Source: CAZNLS01 sp964573895 | GTDB lineage: Bacteria; Acidobacteriota; Aminicenantia; UBA2199 | Assembly (NCBI GenBank): GCA_964573895.1 | Contig: CAZNLS010000049.1 | Span: forward strand, 1 to 18,381 | Direction: 5' to 3' | Length of the DNA: 18,381 nucleotides | Notes under the pieces: model-generated | The model's input: the letters and a program-made list of their open reading frames with translations, nothing else | Told to the model about the DNA's origin: nothing | Database searches by the model: none | Shown here: piece after piece, positions 7,445 to 15,426 of the stretch | How positions within the stretch are numbered: the first letter of the stretch is position 1 | Layout of the letters: each line of letters opens with the position of its first letter | Made by a program: the position numbers and the translations under genes

Positions 7445-8413
7445 TTATTTATAATTTTTTATAATTTTTATGTAACTTTCTTTTTTCAGATCTTCAATAA
7501 GTGTCTTTATTGCTCCGGTTCTTTTTTTCTCCGATAATCTTTGTTTAATTTTATCTTTTACTTTTTTTAATTCAGTAAGATGTTCAGGGACGCGTTTAAC
7601 AACCTTTATCAAATACCATCCTGAATCTGTACTAATCCATTTCGATACTTTACCTTCTTTTAAAGATTTCACCTCTTTTTCGATATTTTTGTCGAGATCT
7701 CCATAGGAAAAAGTTCCAAGAAGATATTTGTTATCACCTGTATCAAGATCAGAGTACATTGATGCAATCTTTTCAAAGTTTGAACCTTTTCTATTGAGTT
7801 CTCCCAATATTTTTTTCATCTTTTCTTTTCGCAGATCACCGGAGAAATATAAATCTTTATTTAAAAAAATGCAGTGAAGAGTGATCTTTTCCGGATTTAA
7901 ATATTTACTACTGTTTTTTCTGTAATAATCAACAACCTCTGAGGCATCTACTTTGATCTTTTGTCCAACTTCTTCCTGAATATATCTTTCCTGCATAAGC
8001 TGGCTGAGTCTCTGTTTTTTGAATTGTTCAATCGATAATCCCTGTGATCTTAAAGCCAACTTCAGCTCTTCTTCATTTTTAAGATTATTTCTTTTCATAA
8101 TTTCCTTTATGACGAGTTTTAAATATTGATTGAGATCATATTTTTTTTCTTTTGCCTTAGATAACAGTATTTTTCTTCCGATCAGCATGTTTAAAAGGTT
8201 TTTTTTTAATTCTTTCATCTGAGCATCAAGCTGTTTTCCTGATAATCTTGTTTTCATTTCCTGAATCATACCTGTCTCAAATGTTCTAAGTTCTGAATAT
8301 GTAATAATTTCATCATTTACAATAGCATAGATTTCATCCAGAGTTTCACTTCTGATAGCAGATGAGATCAATAGTATTATTACTATTGAAAATATGGGAA
8401 TTAATTTTTTCAT
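7445..8413 (-). CDS. surA: SurA-type periplasmic peptidyl-prolyl isomerase/chaperone
   Basis: Periplasmic chaperone for outer-membrane proteins. A signal peptide (about residues 1-22) is followed directly by LDEIYAIVNDEIITYSEL, the start of the SurA N-terminal domain. A Lys/Leu-rich helical chaperone module runs to about 165. One parvulin (PpiC-type) domain covers about 178-272, including a SYGDLDKNIEKEV stretch and GWYLIKV at its end. A C-terminal helix closes the fold. E. coli SurA has two parvulin domains and 428 aa; single-parvulin versions of about 320 aa are common elsewhere. AAGGAG lies 7 nt before the ATG and fixes the start. It follows another parvulin gene and overlaps its 3' end by 68 bp. 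This is the last gene of the minus-strand block. Confidence 0.86.
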   Translation of the reverse strand: MKKLIPIFSIVIILLISSAIRSETLDEIYAIVNDEIITYSELRTFETGMIQEMKTRLSGKQLDAQMKELKKNLLNMLIGRKILLSKAKEKKYDLNQYLKLVIKEIMKRNNLKNEEELKLALRSQGLSIEQFKKQRLSQLMQERYIQEEVGQKIKVDASEVVDYYRKNSSKYLNPEKITLHCIFLNKDLYFSGDLRKEKMKKILGELNRKGSNFEKIASMYSDLDTGDNKYLLGTFSYGDLDKNIEKEVKSLKEGKVSKWISTDSGWYLIKVVKRVPEHLTELKKVKDKIKQRLSEKKRTGAIKTLIEDLKKESYIKIIKNYK

Positions 8414-9377
8414 TGATTTCTCCTTGTGATTCTACATAATTAAAGAACAGATTCTTTTTTTTAATAGTAACATCGGCACTATTTTTTAATTCTGAAATAA
8501 GATTTTTTAAAGTTGTTTCAATCTTTTCACTTTTTAATTTTTCACGGATCAGATGCTCAACATTTTTTAAATACTGTTTTCTGGCACCTCTTCGTTTTGT
8601 AACCTTAAAAATATGAAAACCGAATTTAGTTTCAAGAATTCGACTGATTTGATTAAGTTTAAGAGAGAAAACGACATCTTCCATCTCTTTTGGGAGATCT
8701 CCTTTTTCAAATTTCCCTATAAACCCGCTCTTTCCAGGCATACCGGGTTGGGAGTTTTCAGCAGCTATTTTTTCAAAGTTTTTTGGGAAGTTCAGAAGTT
8801 CTCCTCTTATTTTAACTGCTTTTTCTTTGCTTGTGACAAATATCTGGTAGAGTTCTAATTCGCTTTTCCGTCTGAATTCCTTAGATTGTTTTCTATAATA
8901 ATTTTTTATTTCACCGGATGATATAATAATATTTTTATAAATTTTATTAAAAAGATATTTTTCGATTTTTAAATTCCTGATTATCATCTCCTTTTTATAT
9001 TTACTTTCATGGAGATTATGATTTTTTATATAATCTGAAAACTCTTTTGCACTTACTTCTACACCATCTTTATCAGCATAATAGAGGAGTACTGACTGAT
9101 CAATAAATGAGTCAAATAGTCTGGATAAAAGCCCGGATTTATCAAGGTTGTTGCCGGTTAGTATATCACGGTATTTACCTGCAAGATAATTTTTGAAATT
9201 TTCATTTGTAAATGATTTATCATTAATTTGCAATATAATACGGGAGTTAATCAGCTTGGATTGAGATAAATTTTTTGTATCATTTTTTGTGTTAGAGTCA
9301 GTTTTTTTCGAACAAAAACTTATCAAAAAAAATGCTGTAAAAATAATCAAAATCTTTAATTTTCCGGAATTAATCAT
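8346..9377 (-). CDS. PpiC-type parvulin, probable lipoprotein (PrsA/SurA-like)
   Basis: Peptidyl-prolyl isomerase and foldase of the parvulin class, acting outside the cytoplasm. The N-terminal hydrophobic segment ends LISFC with Cys22; Phe just before the Cys is atypical for a lipobox, so lipid attachment is probable, not certain. A Ser/Asn/Lys-rich linker leads to a SurA-like N-terminal helical domain (about 48-165; ILQINDKSFTNENF at its start). One parvulin domain spans about 168-262 with the ending FGFHIFKVTKRR. The final 35 residues after Lys-Lys-Lys lie mostly in the surA overlap and look unlike any domain. A slippery A8 run (8455-8462) sits at that point: shifting frame by one base would end the protein at 8440, just before surA. 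The start lacks a clear Shine-Dalgarno. Confidence 0.8.
   Translation of the reverse strand: MINSGKLKILIIFTAFFLISFCSKKTDSNTKNDTKNLSQSKLINSRIILQINDKSFTNENFKNYLAGKYRDILTGNNLDKSGLLSRLFDSFIDQSVLLYYADKDGVEVSAKEFSDYIKNHNLHESKYKKEMIIRNLKIEKYLFNKIYKNIIISSGEIKNYYRKQSKEFRRKSELELYQIFVTSKEKAVKIRGELLNFPKNFEKIAAENSQPGMPGKSGFIGKFEKGDLPKEMEDVVFSLKLNQISRILETKFGFHIFKVTKRRGARKQYLKNVEHLIREKLKSEKIETTLKNLISELKNSADVTIKKKNLFFNYVESQGEINEKINSHIFNSNNTIDLICYQK
8455..8462 (-). other. Slippery A-run near the 3' end of the ppiC gene
   Basis: On the minus strand the codons are ATT AAA AAA AAG AAT, an A8 run containing the heptamer A AAA AAG in the reading phase needed for -1 frameshifting, as in E. coli dnaX. A -1 shift, or one extra A in the DNA, would replace the 35-residue tail with Glu-Ser-Val-Leu and a TAA at 8442-8440, 26 nt before the surA ATG. 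The motif is seen; its use is inference. Confidence 0.4.
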
Positions 9378-9410
9378 TGAAGTTAATTATATATCATTGA
9401 GGGATCAGAT

Positions 9411-10367
9411 TCAATCATATTGAGACGGTAGTCCGGTTTTGAGGGATAACAAGAAATTTCTAAGTTCCCGTGGAAATGGAGAATAGGCAGTTATTTTTCC
9501 TAAACCTGCAGGATGTTTAAATTTTATCTCGCACGCGTGCAAAGCAAGTCTGGAAAAAGAACGATTTTTCTTTCCATAGAGATCATCACCAAGAATAGGA
9601 TTCCCAATTGATGCAGAATGGACCCTTAATTGATGGGTTCGTCCAGTCTCAGGCATAAATTTTAAATATGAATAATTCTTAAATTCTTTAATAACAGAAT
9701 ATTTTGTATACGCATCCCTTATTTTTTCAGAATGATAATTATTGATATTTTCAACTGCAATATATTTACGCCTGTCGTATGGATTTCTTGTGAGATATTT
9801 ATCAATTGCTCCATGTCTTATTCTTACTCTTCCCTCCACAATTGCATAATATTTTTTTTTTACCTCTCTTTTTTTGAACTGACTCTGAAGTTTTTTTAGA
9901 GCCAAAGATGTTTTTGCCATTATAAGTAGTCCGGAAGTCCCTTTATCCAGCCGGTGTACTATACCCGGACGCGGGTTGCCTCCGGTAGTTTCGGCATCCG
10001 GATATAAGTGAGCGAATATATCGGAAATAGTTATCTTTTTATTACCTGATCCCGGATGAACCGATATACCTGATGGTTTTTCTATTATTAATATATGTTT
10101 GTCTTCGAATAATATTTCCAGTGAATTCCCATCTGTAATTTTAACGGCTTTATTGAAAAATTTTTCAGGAATATTCAGAGAAATTTCATTGCCGAGAGCT
10201 ACAAAGTGATTCTTCTTTACAATCACCTCACCTTCAATTTTAACATATCCCGCAACTATAATTTTCTCAATTGAAGACCTGGATATTTCCTTGAACTTTG
10301 ACGCCAGGAATTTATCCAAACGTCCGTGATTTCCATCTGATGTGATAACCTTCCGAATACCGGGCAT
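9411..10367 (-). CDS. RluD-family 23S rRNA/tRNA pseudouridine synthase
   Basis: Converts specific uridines in RNA to pseudouridine in the cytoplasm. An S4 RNA-binding domain occupies about residues 14-67, starting GRLDKFLASKF. The catalytic domain follows from about 84, with LIIEKPSGISVHPG at 93-106 and the family signature HRLDKGTSG at 138-146; Asp141 is the expected catalytic residue. GRTHQLRVH near 246 is the second conserved motif. The 318-aa length and S4 plus catalytic layout fit the RluD (YlyB) group, which modifies 23S rRNA helix 69, better than RluA, which lacks S4. Assignment to a specific site is not possible from sequence. It lies 9 nt after lgt, as in many ileS-lspA-rluD clusters. 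Confidence 0.87.
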   Translation of the reverse strand: MPGIRKVITSDGNHGRLDKFLASKFKEISRSSIEKIIVAGYVKIEGEVIVKKNHFVALGNEISLNIPEKFFNKAVKITDGNSLEILFEDKHILIIEKPSGISVHPGSGNKKITISDIFAHLYPDAETTGGNPRPGIVHRLDKGTSGLLIMAKTSLALKKLQSQFKKREVKKKYYAIVEGRVRIRHGAIDKYLTRNPYDRRKYIAVENINNYHSEKIRDAYTKYSVIKEFKNYSYLKFMPETGRTHQLRVHSASIGNPILGDDLYGKKNRSFSRLALHACEIKFKHPAGLGKITAYSPFPRELRNFLLSLKTGLPSQYD

Positions 10368-10376
10368 TTATTCTTC

Positions 10377-11174
10377 TTAATCAATGATTTTCTTTTTGAA
10401 TCTTATATAAAGATATATCGATAAAATAATTCCGACTAAACTGATGAGCTGGGGGATAGATAAACTTAAAAAAGGATCATGCATGCTTCCGAATATATAT
10501 CCACGGTCAGGATCACCCCTGAAAAATTCTACAAAAAATCTAATTATCGAATAGTTAAAAATGTATAATGCAAATACCTGCCCGTCAAATTTCTTCTTTT
10601 TTTTATAAACTATGAACAAAATAAAGAAATTAAGCAGGTTTAGAGCAGCCTCCATCAATTGAGTGGGAAATATATAACTTCCGGCAGGTACTCCCGTTGT
10701 TTGATTCAGTTCCGGGAAAACAACACCTATTGAACATCCTGATGCATCTCTTCCCCAGCAGCATCCTGCACTAAAACAGCCAAGTCTTCCAAAAAAATGT
10801 GCAAGTGCAACAGATGGTCCTGCCATATCGCCTATCTTTCTCATGTTTAATCCTTTCTTTTTTATGAACCAGACGGCAAATGCAAGTCCAAAGATCAGGC
10901 CACCGTAAAAAACGCCACCCTGTGTAAATAACTCAACAATATCTGAAGGATTTTTTAAGTAAAAATCAAAATCGATAATGAAGAGATATATTTTTGCACC
11001 GATTAGACCTATTATCAGTGTATAAAAAATCATATCAGAAACTATTTTTTGGTCCATTCCTTCATCTTTTGATAATTTCAGCATCAGGATTATTGCCATC
11101 AAGACTCCCAGCGCTAAAAGGAATCCATAAGTATGAATTGTTACAGGCCCTATTTTAAAAAGAACTGGATGCAT
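10377..11174 (-). CDS. lgt: Prolipoprotein diacylglyceryl transferase Lgt
   Basis: Inner-membrane enzyme that transfers diacylglycerol from phosphatidylglycerol to the lipobox Cys of prolipoproteins, the first lipidation step. About seven hydrophobic segments span 265 aa. The N-terminal IHTYGFLLALG (13-23) and GGVFYGGL (86-93) motifs are present, followed by the Lgt signature HFFGRLGCFSAGCCWG (126-141), which includes Arg130. IRFFVEFFRGD (211-221) lies near the C-terminus and contains the conserved Arg and Glu. The Cys-rich form of the signature is a known variant of the GRIGNFxNGE form. AAAGGAG lies just upstream of the ATG, within the end of lspA, and the two genes are one base apart. It acts immediately before LspA in the pathway. 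Confidence 0.94.
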   Translation of the reverse strand: MHPVLFKIGPVTIHTYGFLLALGVLMAIILMLKLSKDEGMDQKIVSDMIFYTLIIGLIGAKIYLFIIDFDFYLKNPSDIVELFTQGGVFYGGLIFGLAFAVWFIKKKGLNMRKIGDMAGPSVALAHFFGRLGCFSAGCCWGRDASGCSIGVVFPELNQTTGVPAGSYIFPTQLMEAALNLLNFFILFIVYKKKKKFDGQVFALYIFNYSIIRFFVEFFRGDPDRGYIFGSMHDPFLSLSIPQLISLVGIILSIYLYIRFKKKIID

Positions 11175-11175
11175 A

Positions 11176-11682
11176 TTAATCTCCTTTTATCGAAAGTTGT
11201 TTTTTACCACTTTTAAAAATTGAAAAAATCAGTAATACCATTCCTATAGAAATGAATGAATCTGCAACATTGAAAGCCGGCCATCTGTATTGCTTAATAT
11301 AAATCTCAATAAAATCCACAACATATCCTAAAGCCACTCTGTCAATTATATTGCCAATTGCACCACCGGATATGAATGCCAAAGCGGTCATTTCAGTTTT
11401 TGATATATTTTTACTCCTGAAAAAAAGGATAATTACTGTTATCAATGCCGCAATCGCACCAATAGTAATGAGAATTGTTATCAATGGATTTTTATGCCCG
11501 GAAAACAATCCCCAGACAGCTCCATTATTCCTCACATATACTATTCTGAAAAAACCTTTAATAACTTCATCATGATCAAAAACAGAATATGAAGACCGTA
11601 TAAGATATTTGGTGATTTGATCAAAAATGATTATTGCAATTGGCAATAACAGGTATTTATATTTGTCTCCGTATTTATTCAT
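11176..11682 (-). CDS. lspA: Lipoprotein signal peptidase LspA
   Basis: Inner-membrane aspartic peptidase that removes signal peptides from diacylated prolipoproteins. Four hydrophobic segments are visible (about residues 9-25, 65-88, 97-113, 140-157). Conserved elements are DQITK (21-25), RNNGAVWGLF (51-60), GNIIDR (110-115, catalytic Asp114) and FNVADS (137-142, catalytic Asp141). The length of 168 aa is typical. Its ATGAATAA start overlaps the ileS end by 8 bp and has no Shine-Dalgarno, so translation is probably coupled to ileS. The ileS-lspA pairing is classical and places both products of the lipoprotein pathway (with lgt) in one transcript. Confidence 0.95.
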   Translation of the reverse strand: MNKYGDKYKYLLLPIAIIIFDQITKYLIRSSYSVFDHDEVIKGFFRIVYVRNNGAVWGLFSGHKNPLITILITIGAIAALITVIILFFRSKNISKTEMTALAFISGGAIGNIIDRVALGYVVDFIEIYIKQYRWPAFNVADSFISIGMVLLIFSIFKSGKKQLSIKGD

Positions 11683-14434
11683 TGATTGATTTTACAACAG
11701 ATTGACAACGAGGACAAAGTTCTCCGTCATCACTCTTCTCAAACCAGTTCCAGCAGCGTGGGCATTTGGAACCATCAAATTTTGTGACTTTTATATTTTC
11801 AGGATCACCGGATGATAACTTAACTTTAGAAATAACTGATATAAATTTAAGAATCTCCTCGCAATCTTTGATTTTTTCATATTTATCTTTTGCAATAACA
11901 ATTTTCACTTCAGCTTCAAGAGAATCACCAATTATCTTTTCATTTCTTGCATCTTCAATATTTTTAAGAACTTCTTCTCTTAATCCCATAAGAATTGCCC
12001 ATTTTTCTTCCATTTCAAACGCATTATATTTCTTATTTAATTCGGGAAAGAGGTGAAGGTGGACTGACTCCTCTTTTCCAAAAAACCGTGGGAGGTGTTC
12101 CCACACTTCTTCTGTTGTAAAAGAGAGAATGGGGGAGAGCAATAATGTAGTTTCCTTCAATAAACGAAAAATTACAGTTTGTACAATCCGTCTCTCAGTT
12201 GAGTTTTTAAGATTACAATATAGAGTATCTTTTGTTATATTAAGATAAAATGAACTAAGATCATTTATGAAGAAATTTGAGATTGCGTGAAAAATAACAT
12301 GGAATTCAAATGTTTGATAGGCGTTTAGAATTTTCTTTTTTAATATATTTAATTTAAAAAGGATATATCTTTCCAGTTCACCAAAATATTTATCATCAAC
12401 CAGATTTTCATCAGGAGAAAAATCATGCATTACTCCAAGCATAAATTTCCAGGTATTTCTGATTTTCCGGTAGCTTTCAACAACTCTTGCAAGTATTTCA
12501 TCTCCAAGTCTGATATCCTCCTTATAATTAACCATTGCAACCCATAACCTGAGAATTTCAGCACCTTTATCCTTAATTATTTCCTGTGGTGATATCACAT
12601 TTCCCACAGATTTTGACATTGCTCTTCCTTTATGATCAAGTACCCAACCGTGAGTTAAAACATTTTTATAGGGTGACTGATTTTTATAGCTTATACCCAC
12701 AAGCAGTGACGAATGAAACCATCCTCTGTATTGATCACCTCCTTCAAGGTACATATCAGCCGGGAATGAGTGGTTTTTGCTATTCTCGAGTACTCCGAAA
12801 GAGGACCCTGATTCAAACCAGACATCAAGTATATCAGCACCCTTCCTGAATTTTTCACTTCCGCATTTTTCACATTTTGTTCCTTCCTGAATAAACTCAG
12901 AAACTGATTTTTTGTACCAGGAATCTGATCCCTCTTTTTCAAATATCTGAATTACATTATCAATCAGCTTAGGACTAACAACAGCTTCATCACACTCATC
13001 GCAGAAAAAAACAGGAAGCGGTACTCCCCAGTTTCTTTGTCTGGATATACACCAGTCAGGCCGGTTTTCAACCATATTTGAGATTCTCTCTTCTCCCCAT
13101 TTAGGGATCCATCCGACTTTTTTTATAGCTTCTAGAGCTGTTTTCCTTAATTCAGCTGTATCCATTGCAATGAACCATTGAGCTGTTGCTCTGAAAATAA
13201 CAGGGTTTTTACATCTCCAGCAATGAGGATATGAGTGATTGATATTATCAGAGTAGAGAAGTTTTCCGGAGCGGTCAAGGTCTTTGACTATTAATGCGTT
13301 GGAATCAAATATATTTTTCCCGGAATAATTAGGCACAGTTTCATCAAATAAGCCTGTTGGCCCGACAGGCGCATAAATATCAAGCCCGTACTCAAGACCG
13401 GCCCTGTAATCATCTTCACCATGCCCGGGCGCAGTGTGTACACATCCTGTTCCCTGTTCAAGAGTTACGTAATCTGTAGTTATTATAATAGAATTCCTTT
13501 CTATTAACGGATGATATGTATTCAGCCCTTTTAGACTTTCTCCTTTAAATTTCTTTAATATTTTGTAGGATTCACCGACAATATCGGCAATTACAGGAAT
13601 TAAAAGTTCTGCTGCAATATATAATTCATTATTCATTTCAAATAGAGCATAGTCATAATCTTCTTTGACAGCTACAGCCAGATTTGCAGGAATTGTCCAT
13701 GGAGTTGTCGTCCATATCAACACATAAATCTCCCTGTTACTGAATTCATCCAAAAAATCCGGATAATCACTTAACCTGAACTTTACATAAATAGATGGGG
13801 AAGTATGATCATCATATTCAACTTCGGCTTCAGCCAGTGCTGTGTGGCATGAAGTACACCAGTATACCGGTCTTTTTTTTCGAACAATATTTCCCTTTTC
13901 TGCAAATGATCTGAACGCTTTCAGAATATAGGATTCATACACCGGATCAATTGTCATATAAGGATTATCCCAATCCCCAAATACTCCAAGTCTTTTAAAT
14001 TCATCCCTCTGTATATCGATATATTTTTCAGCATAATCCCGGCATTTTTGTCTTATTGAAGAGACATCCATGCCTTTTTTACTATTTCCAAGCGCTTTAT
14101 CTACTTTAATCTCAATGGGAAGACCATGGCAATCCCAGCCCGGTTTATAAGGAGCTTTAAATCCTTCCATACTTTTTGTCTTGACAATAAAATCCTTAAG
14201 AATTTTGTTCAGGGCATGTCCAAGATGGATATGTCCGTTTGCATAAGGAGGACCGTCATGAAGCATATAGGAGGGTTTATCATCATTTTTTGACAATATT
14301 TTATCGTACAGCTTGATTTTTTCCCAAACCTTTAAAAGTTCAGGCTCCTTAATATTTAAGCGTGCTTTCATAGGGAAGTCTGTCTTCGGAAGATTTAATG
14401 TATCTTTCCAGTTTACCTTTTTTTCATCATTCAT
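11675..14434 (-). CDS. ileS: Isoleucyl-tRNA synthetase IleS
   Basis: Class I aminoacyl-tRNA synthetase charging tRNA-Ile. DGPPYANGHIHLGH contains the HIGH motif as His-Leu-Gly-His (about residues 70-73). WTTTPWTIPANLAVAV marks the CP1 editing domain. The KMSKS loop is AMSKSVGN (about 602-609), with Ala in place of the first Lys. The anticodon-binding domain follows, and a C-terminal zinc finger has CPRCWNW plus CPRCQ (about 891-911). It is the bacterial-type enzyme of about 920 aa. A TTG at 14446 would add four residues, but GGAG (minus strand, 14444-14441) is 6 nt before the ATG at 14434 and overlaps the region just after the TTG, so the ATG is chosen. It starts a five-gene run through rluD and the parvulins. 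Confidence 0.97.
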   Translation of the reverse strand: MNDEKKVNWKDTLNLPKTDFPMKARLNIKEPELLKVWEKIKLYDKILSKNDDKPSYMLHDGPPYANGHIHLGHALNKILKDFIVKTKSMEGFKAPYKPGWDCHGLPIEIKVDKALGNSKKGMDVSSIRQKCRDYAEKYIDIQRDEFKRLGVFGDWDNPYMTIDPVYESYILKAFRSFAEKGNIVRKKRPVYWCTSCHTALAEAEVEYDDHTSPSIYVKFRLSDYPDFLDEFSNREIYVLIWTTTPWTIPANLAVAVKEDYDYALFEMNNELYIAAELLIPVIADIVGESYKILKKFKGESLKGLNTYHPLIERNSIIITTDYVTLEQGTGCVHTAPGHGEDDYRAGLEYGLDIYAPVGPTGLFDETVPNYSGKNIFDSNALIVKDLDRSGKLLYSDNINHSYPHCWRCKNPVIFRATAQWFIAMDTAELRKTALEAIKKVGWIPKWGEERISNMVENRPDWCISRQRNWGVPLPVFFCDECDEAVVSPKLIDNVIQIFEKEGSDSWYKKSVSEFIQEGTKCEKCGSEKFRKGADILDVWFESGSSFGVLENSKNHSFPADMYLEGGDQYRGWFHSSLLVGISYKNQSPYKNVLTHGWVLDHKGRAMSKSVGNVISPQEIIKDKGAEILRLWVAMVNYKEDIRLGDEILARVVESYRKIRNTWKFMLGVMHDFSPDENLVDDKYFGELERYILFKLNILKKKILNAYQTFEFHVIFHAISNFFINDLSSFYLNITKDTLYCNLKNSTERRIVQTVIFRLLKETTLLLSPILSFTTEEVWEHLPRFFGKEESVHLHLFPELNKKYNAFEMEEKWAILMGLREEVLKNIEDARNEKIIGDSLEAEVKIVIAKDKYEKIKDCEEILKFISVISKVKLSSGDPENIKVTKFDGSKCPRCWNWFEKSDDGELCPRCQSVVKSINE

Positions 14435-14541
14435 ATTGTTCTCCAATGGATTGACTATTCAAAATCACATAATATGAGAGTAATTTTCTTATATTTTTTG
14501 TTTCAAGTCAATAAAATACAAATAGAAAGATATAAAAGAAG
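14435..14541 (-). promoter_or_regulatory. ileS upstream gap with a weak promoter candidate
   Basis: This 107-nt gap between era and ileS is the largest in the minus-strand block. On the minus strand TTGACT (14511-14506) is followed after 17 nt by GAAAAT (14488-14483), a good -35 with a poor -10. TTGACT and its complement AGTCAA (minus strand, 14456-14451) form a distant 6-bp inverted repeat. No T-box or other riboswitch elements are visible. A promoter here is plausible, mainly from gene spacing. Confidence 0.3.
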
Positions 14542-15426
14542 TCAGTTAAAAGATTCGCTTAGAATCGTCCTCGAATTTCTCCAGTCAGATACAACTTTTA
14601 CATAAAGATCCAGAAAAATCTTTTTCTCATAATATTCCTCTATTTCAAGCCTGGAATCTTCACCGATTTTCTTTAACTTTTTACCGTTTTTTCCGATAAT
14701 AATTTTTTTTTGTGAAAGCGTATCGACATAAATTTCAGCTCTTATATATATAACTTTTCCCCGGTCTTTTATTTCTTTAATACTTACCATAGTAGTAAAA
14801 GGGAGCTCATCTTCAGTCTGGTTAAGTATTTTCTCTCTGATCAATTCTGATAAATAGTATTCCACTGATTGGACAGTTGAAAGATCCTCACTGTAAAATA
14901 AATTCTCAGATTCAGGTAAATTTTCATAAATAAGTTTTTCAGTTAAATCAATATTGTCTTTATTTAATGCAGAGAGAGGAATAATTTCACTCCAGGGATG
15001 AAGATCCTTCATGGAATCAATCTTTTTTAAAATCCTTGATTTATTATAAAGATCAATTTTATTTATCATTAAAAACACACACTTCTTTTCCTTTATTAGT
15101 TCGAGAATAAACCGGTCATCTTCTCTTGCGGAAATATCAATGAAATAAAGAATTATATCTGCATCTGCAAGTGAGTTGTGAACATCTTTCATCATTCTTT
15201 CATTCAGTTTAAATTTAGGTTTATGAATCCCCGGTGAATCAAAGAAAACAATCTGCCCTCTGTCAGTTGATTTAATGCCTAAAATCCGTCTTCTTGTTGT
15301 CTGAGGTTTATCCGATACTATTGAAACTTTTGTTTCAAGGATTGCATTCAGAAATGTGGACTTCCCGGCATTCGTTCTTCCTACAAGCGCTACATAACCT
15401 GAATTTTTAACTATTTTTTTTTTCAT
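14542..15426 (-). CDS. era: GTPase Era
   Basis: Essential GTPase for 16S rRNA processing and 30S assembly. The G domain shows G1 GRTNAGKST (17-25), G2 KPQTTRRR (41-48), G3 DSPG (64-67) and G4 NKID (123-126). A C-terminal KH RNA-binding domain (about 205-290) includes the IIGKNGKKLKKIG loop. At about 294 aa it has the usual Era length. The ATG at 15426 is preceded in frame by GTG at 15429; no Shine-Dalgarno chooses between them, and ATG is the commoner codon. The start overlaps the CorC-like 3' end by 20 bp and runs straight into an A10 tract, so initiation is probably coupled to the upstream gene. Confidence 0.95.
   Translation of the reverse strand: MKKKIVKNSGYVALVGRTNAGKSTFLNAILETKVSIVSDKPQTTRRRILGIKSTDRGQIVFFDSPGIHKPKFKLNERMMKDVHNSLADADIILYFIDISAREDDRFILELIKEKKCVFLMINKIDLYNKSRILKKIDSMKDLHPWSEIIPLSALNKDNIDLTEKLIYENLPESENLFYSEDLSTVQSVEYYLSELIREKILNQTEDELPFTTMVSIKEIKDRGKVIYIRAEIYVDTLSQKKIIIGKNGKKLKKIGEDSRLEIEEYYEKKIFLDLYVKVVSDWRNSRTILSESFN

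Noticed and set aside
11351..11575. Open frames opposite lspA, ileS, the CorC-like gene, ppiC and tolB
   Set aside because: They are antisense shadows of genes with clear family motifs, lack ribosome binding sites and show no recognisable domain.
14435..14446. TTG start for ileS at 14446
   Set aside because: The GGAG lies within this segment and is well spaced for the ATG at 14434.
14435..14541. T-box riboswitch upstream of ileS
   Set aside because: The gap is only 107 nt, with no antiterminator consensus or specifier hairpin and no terminator before the start codon.
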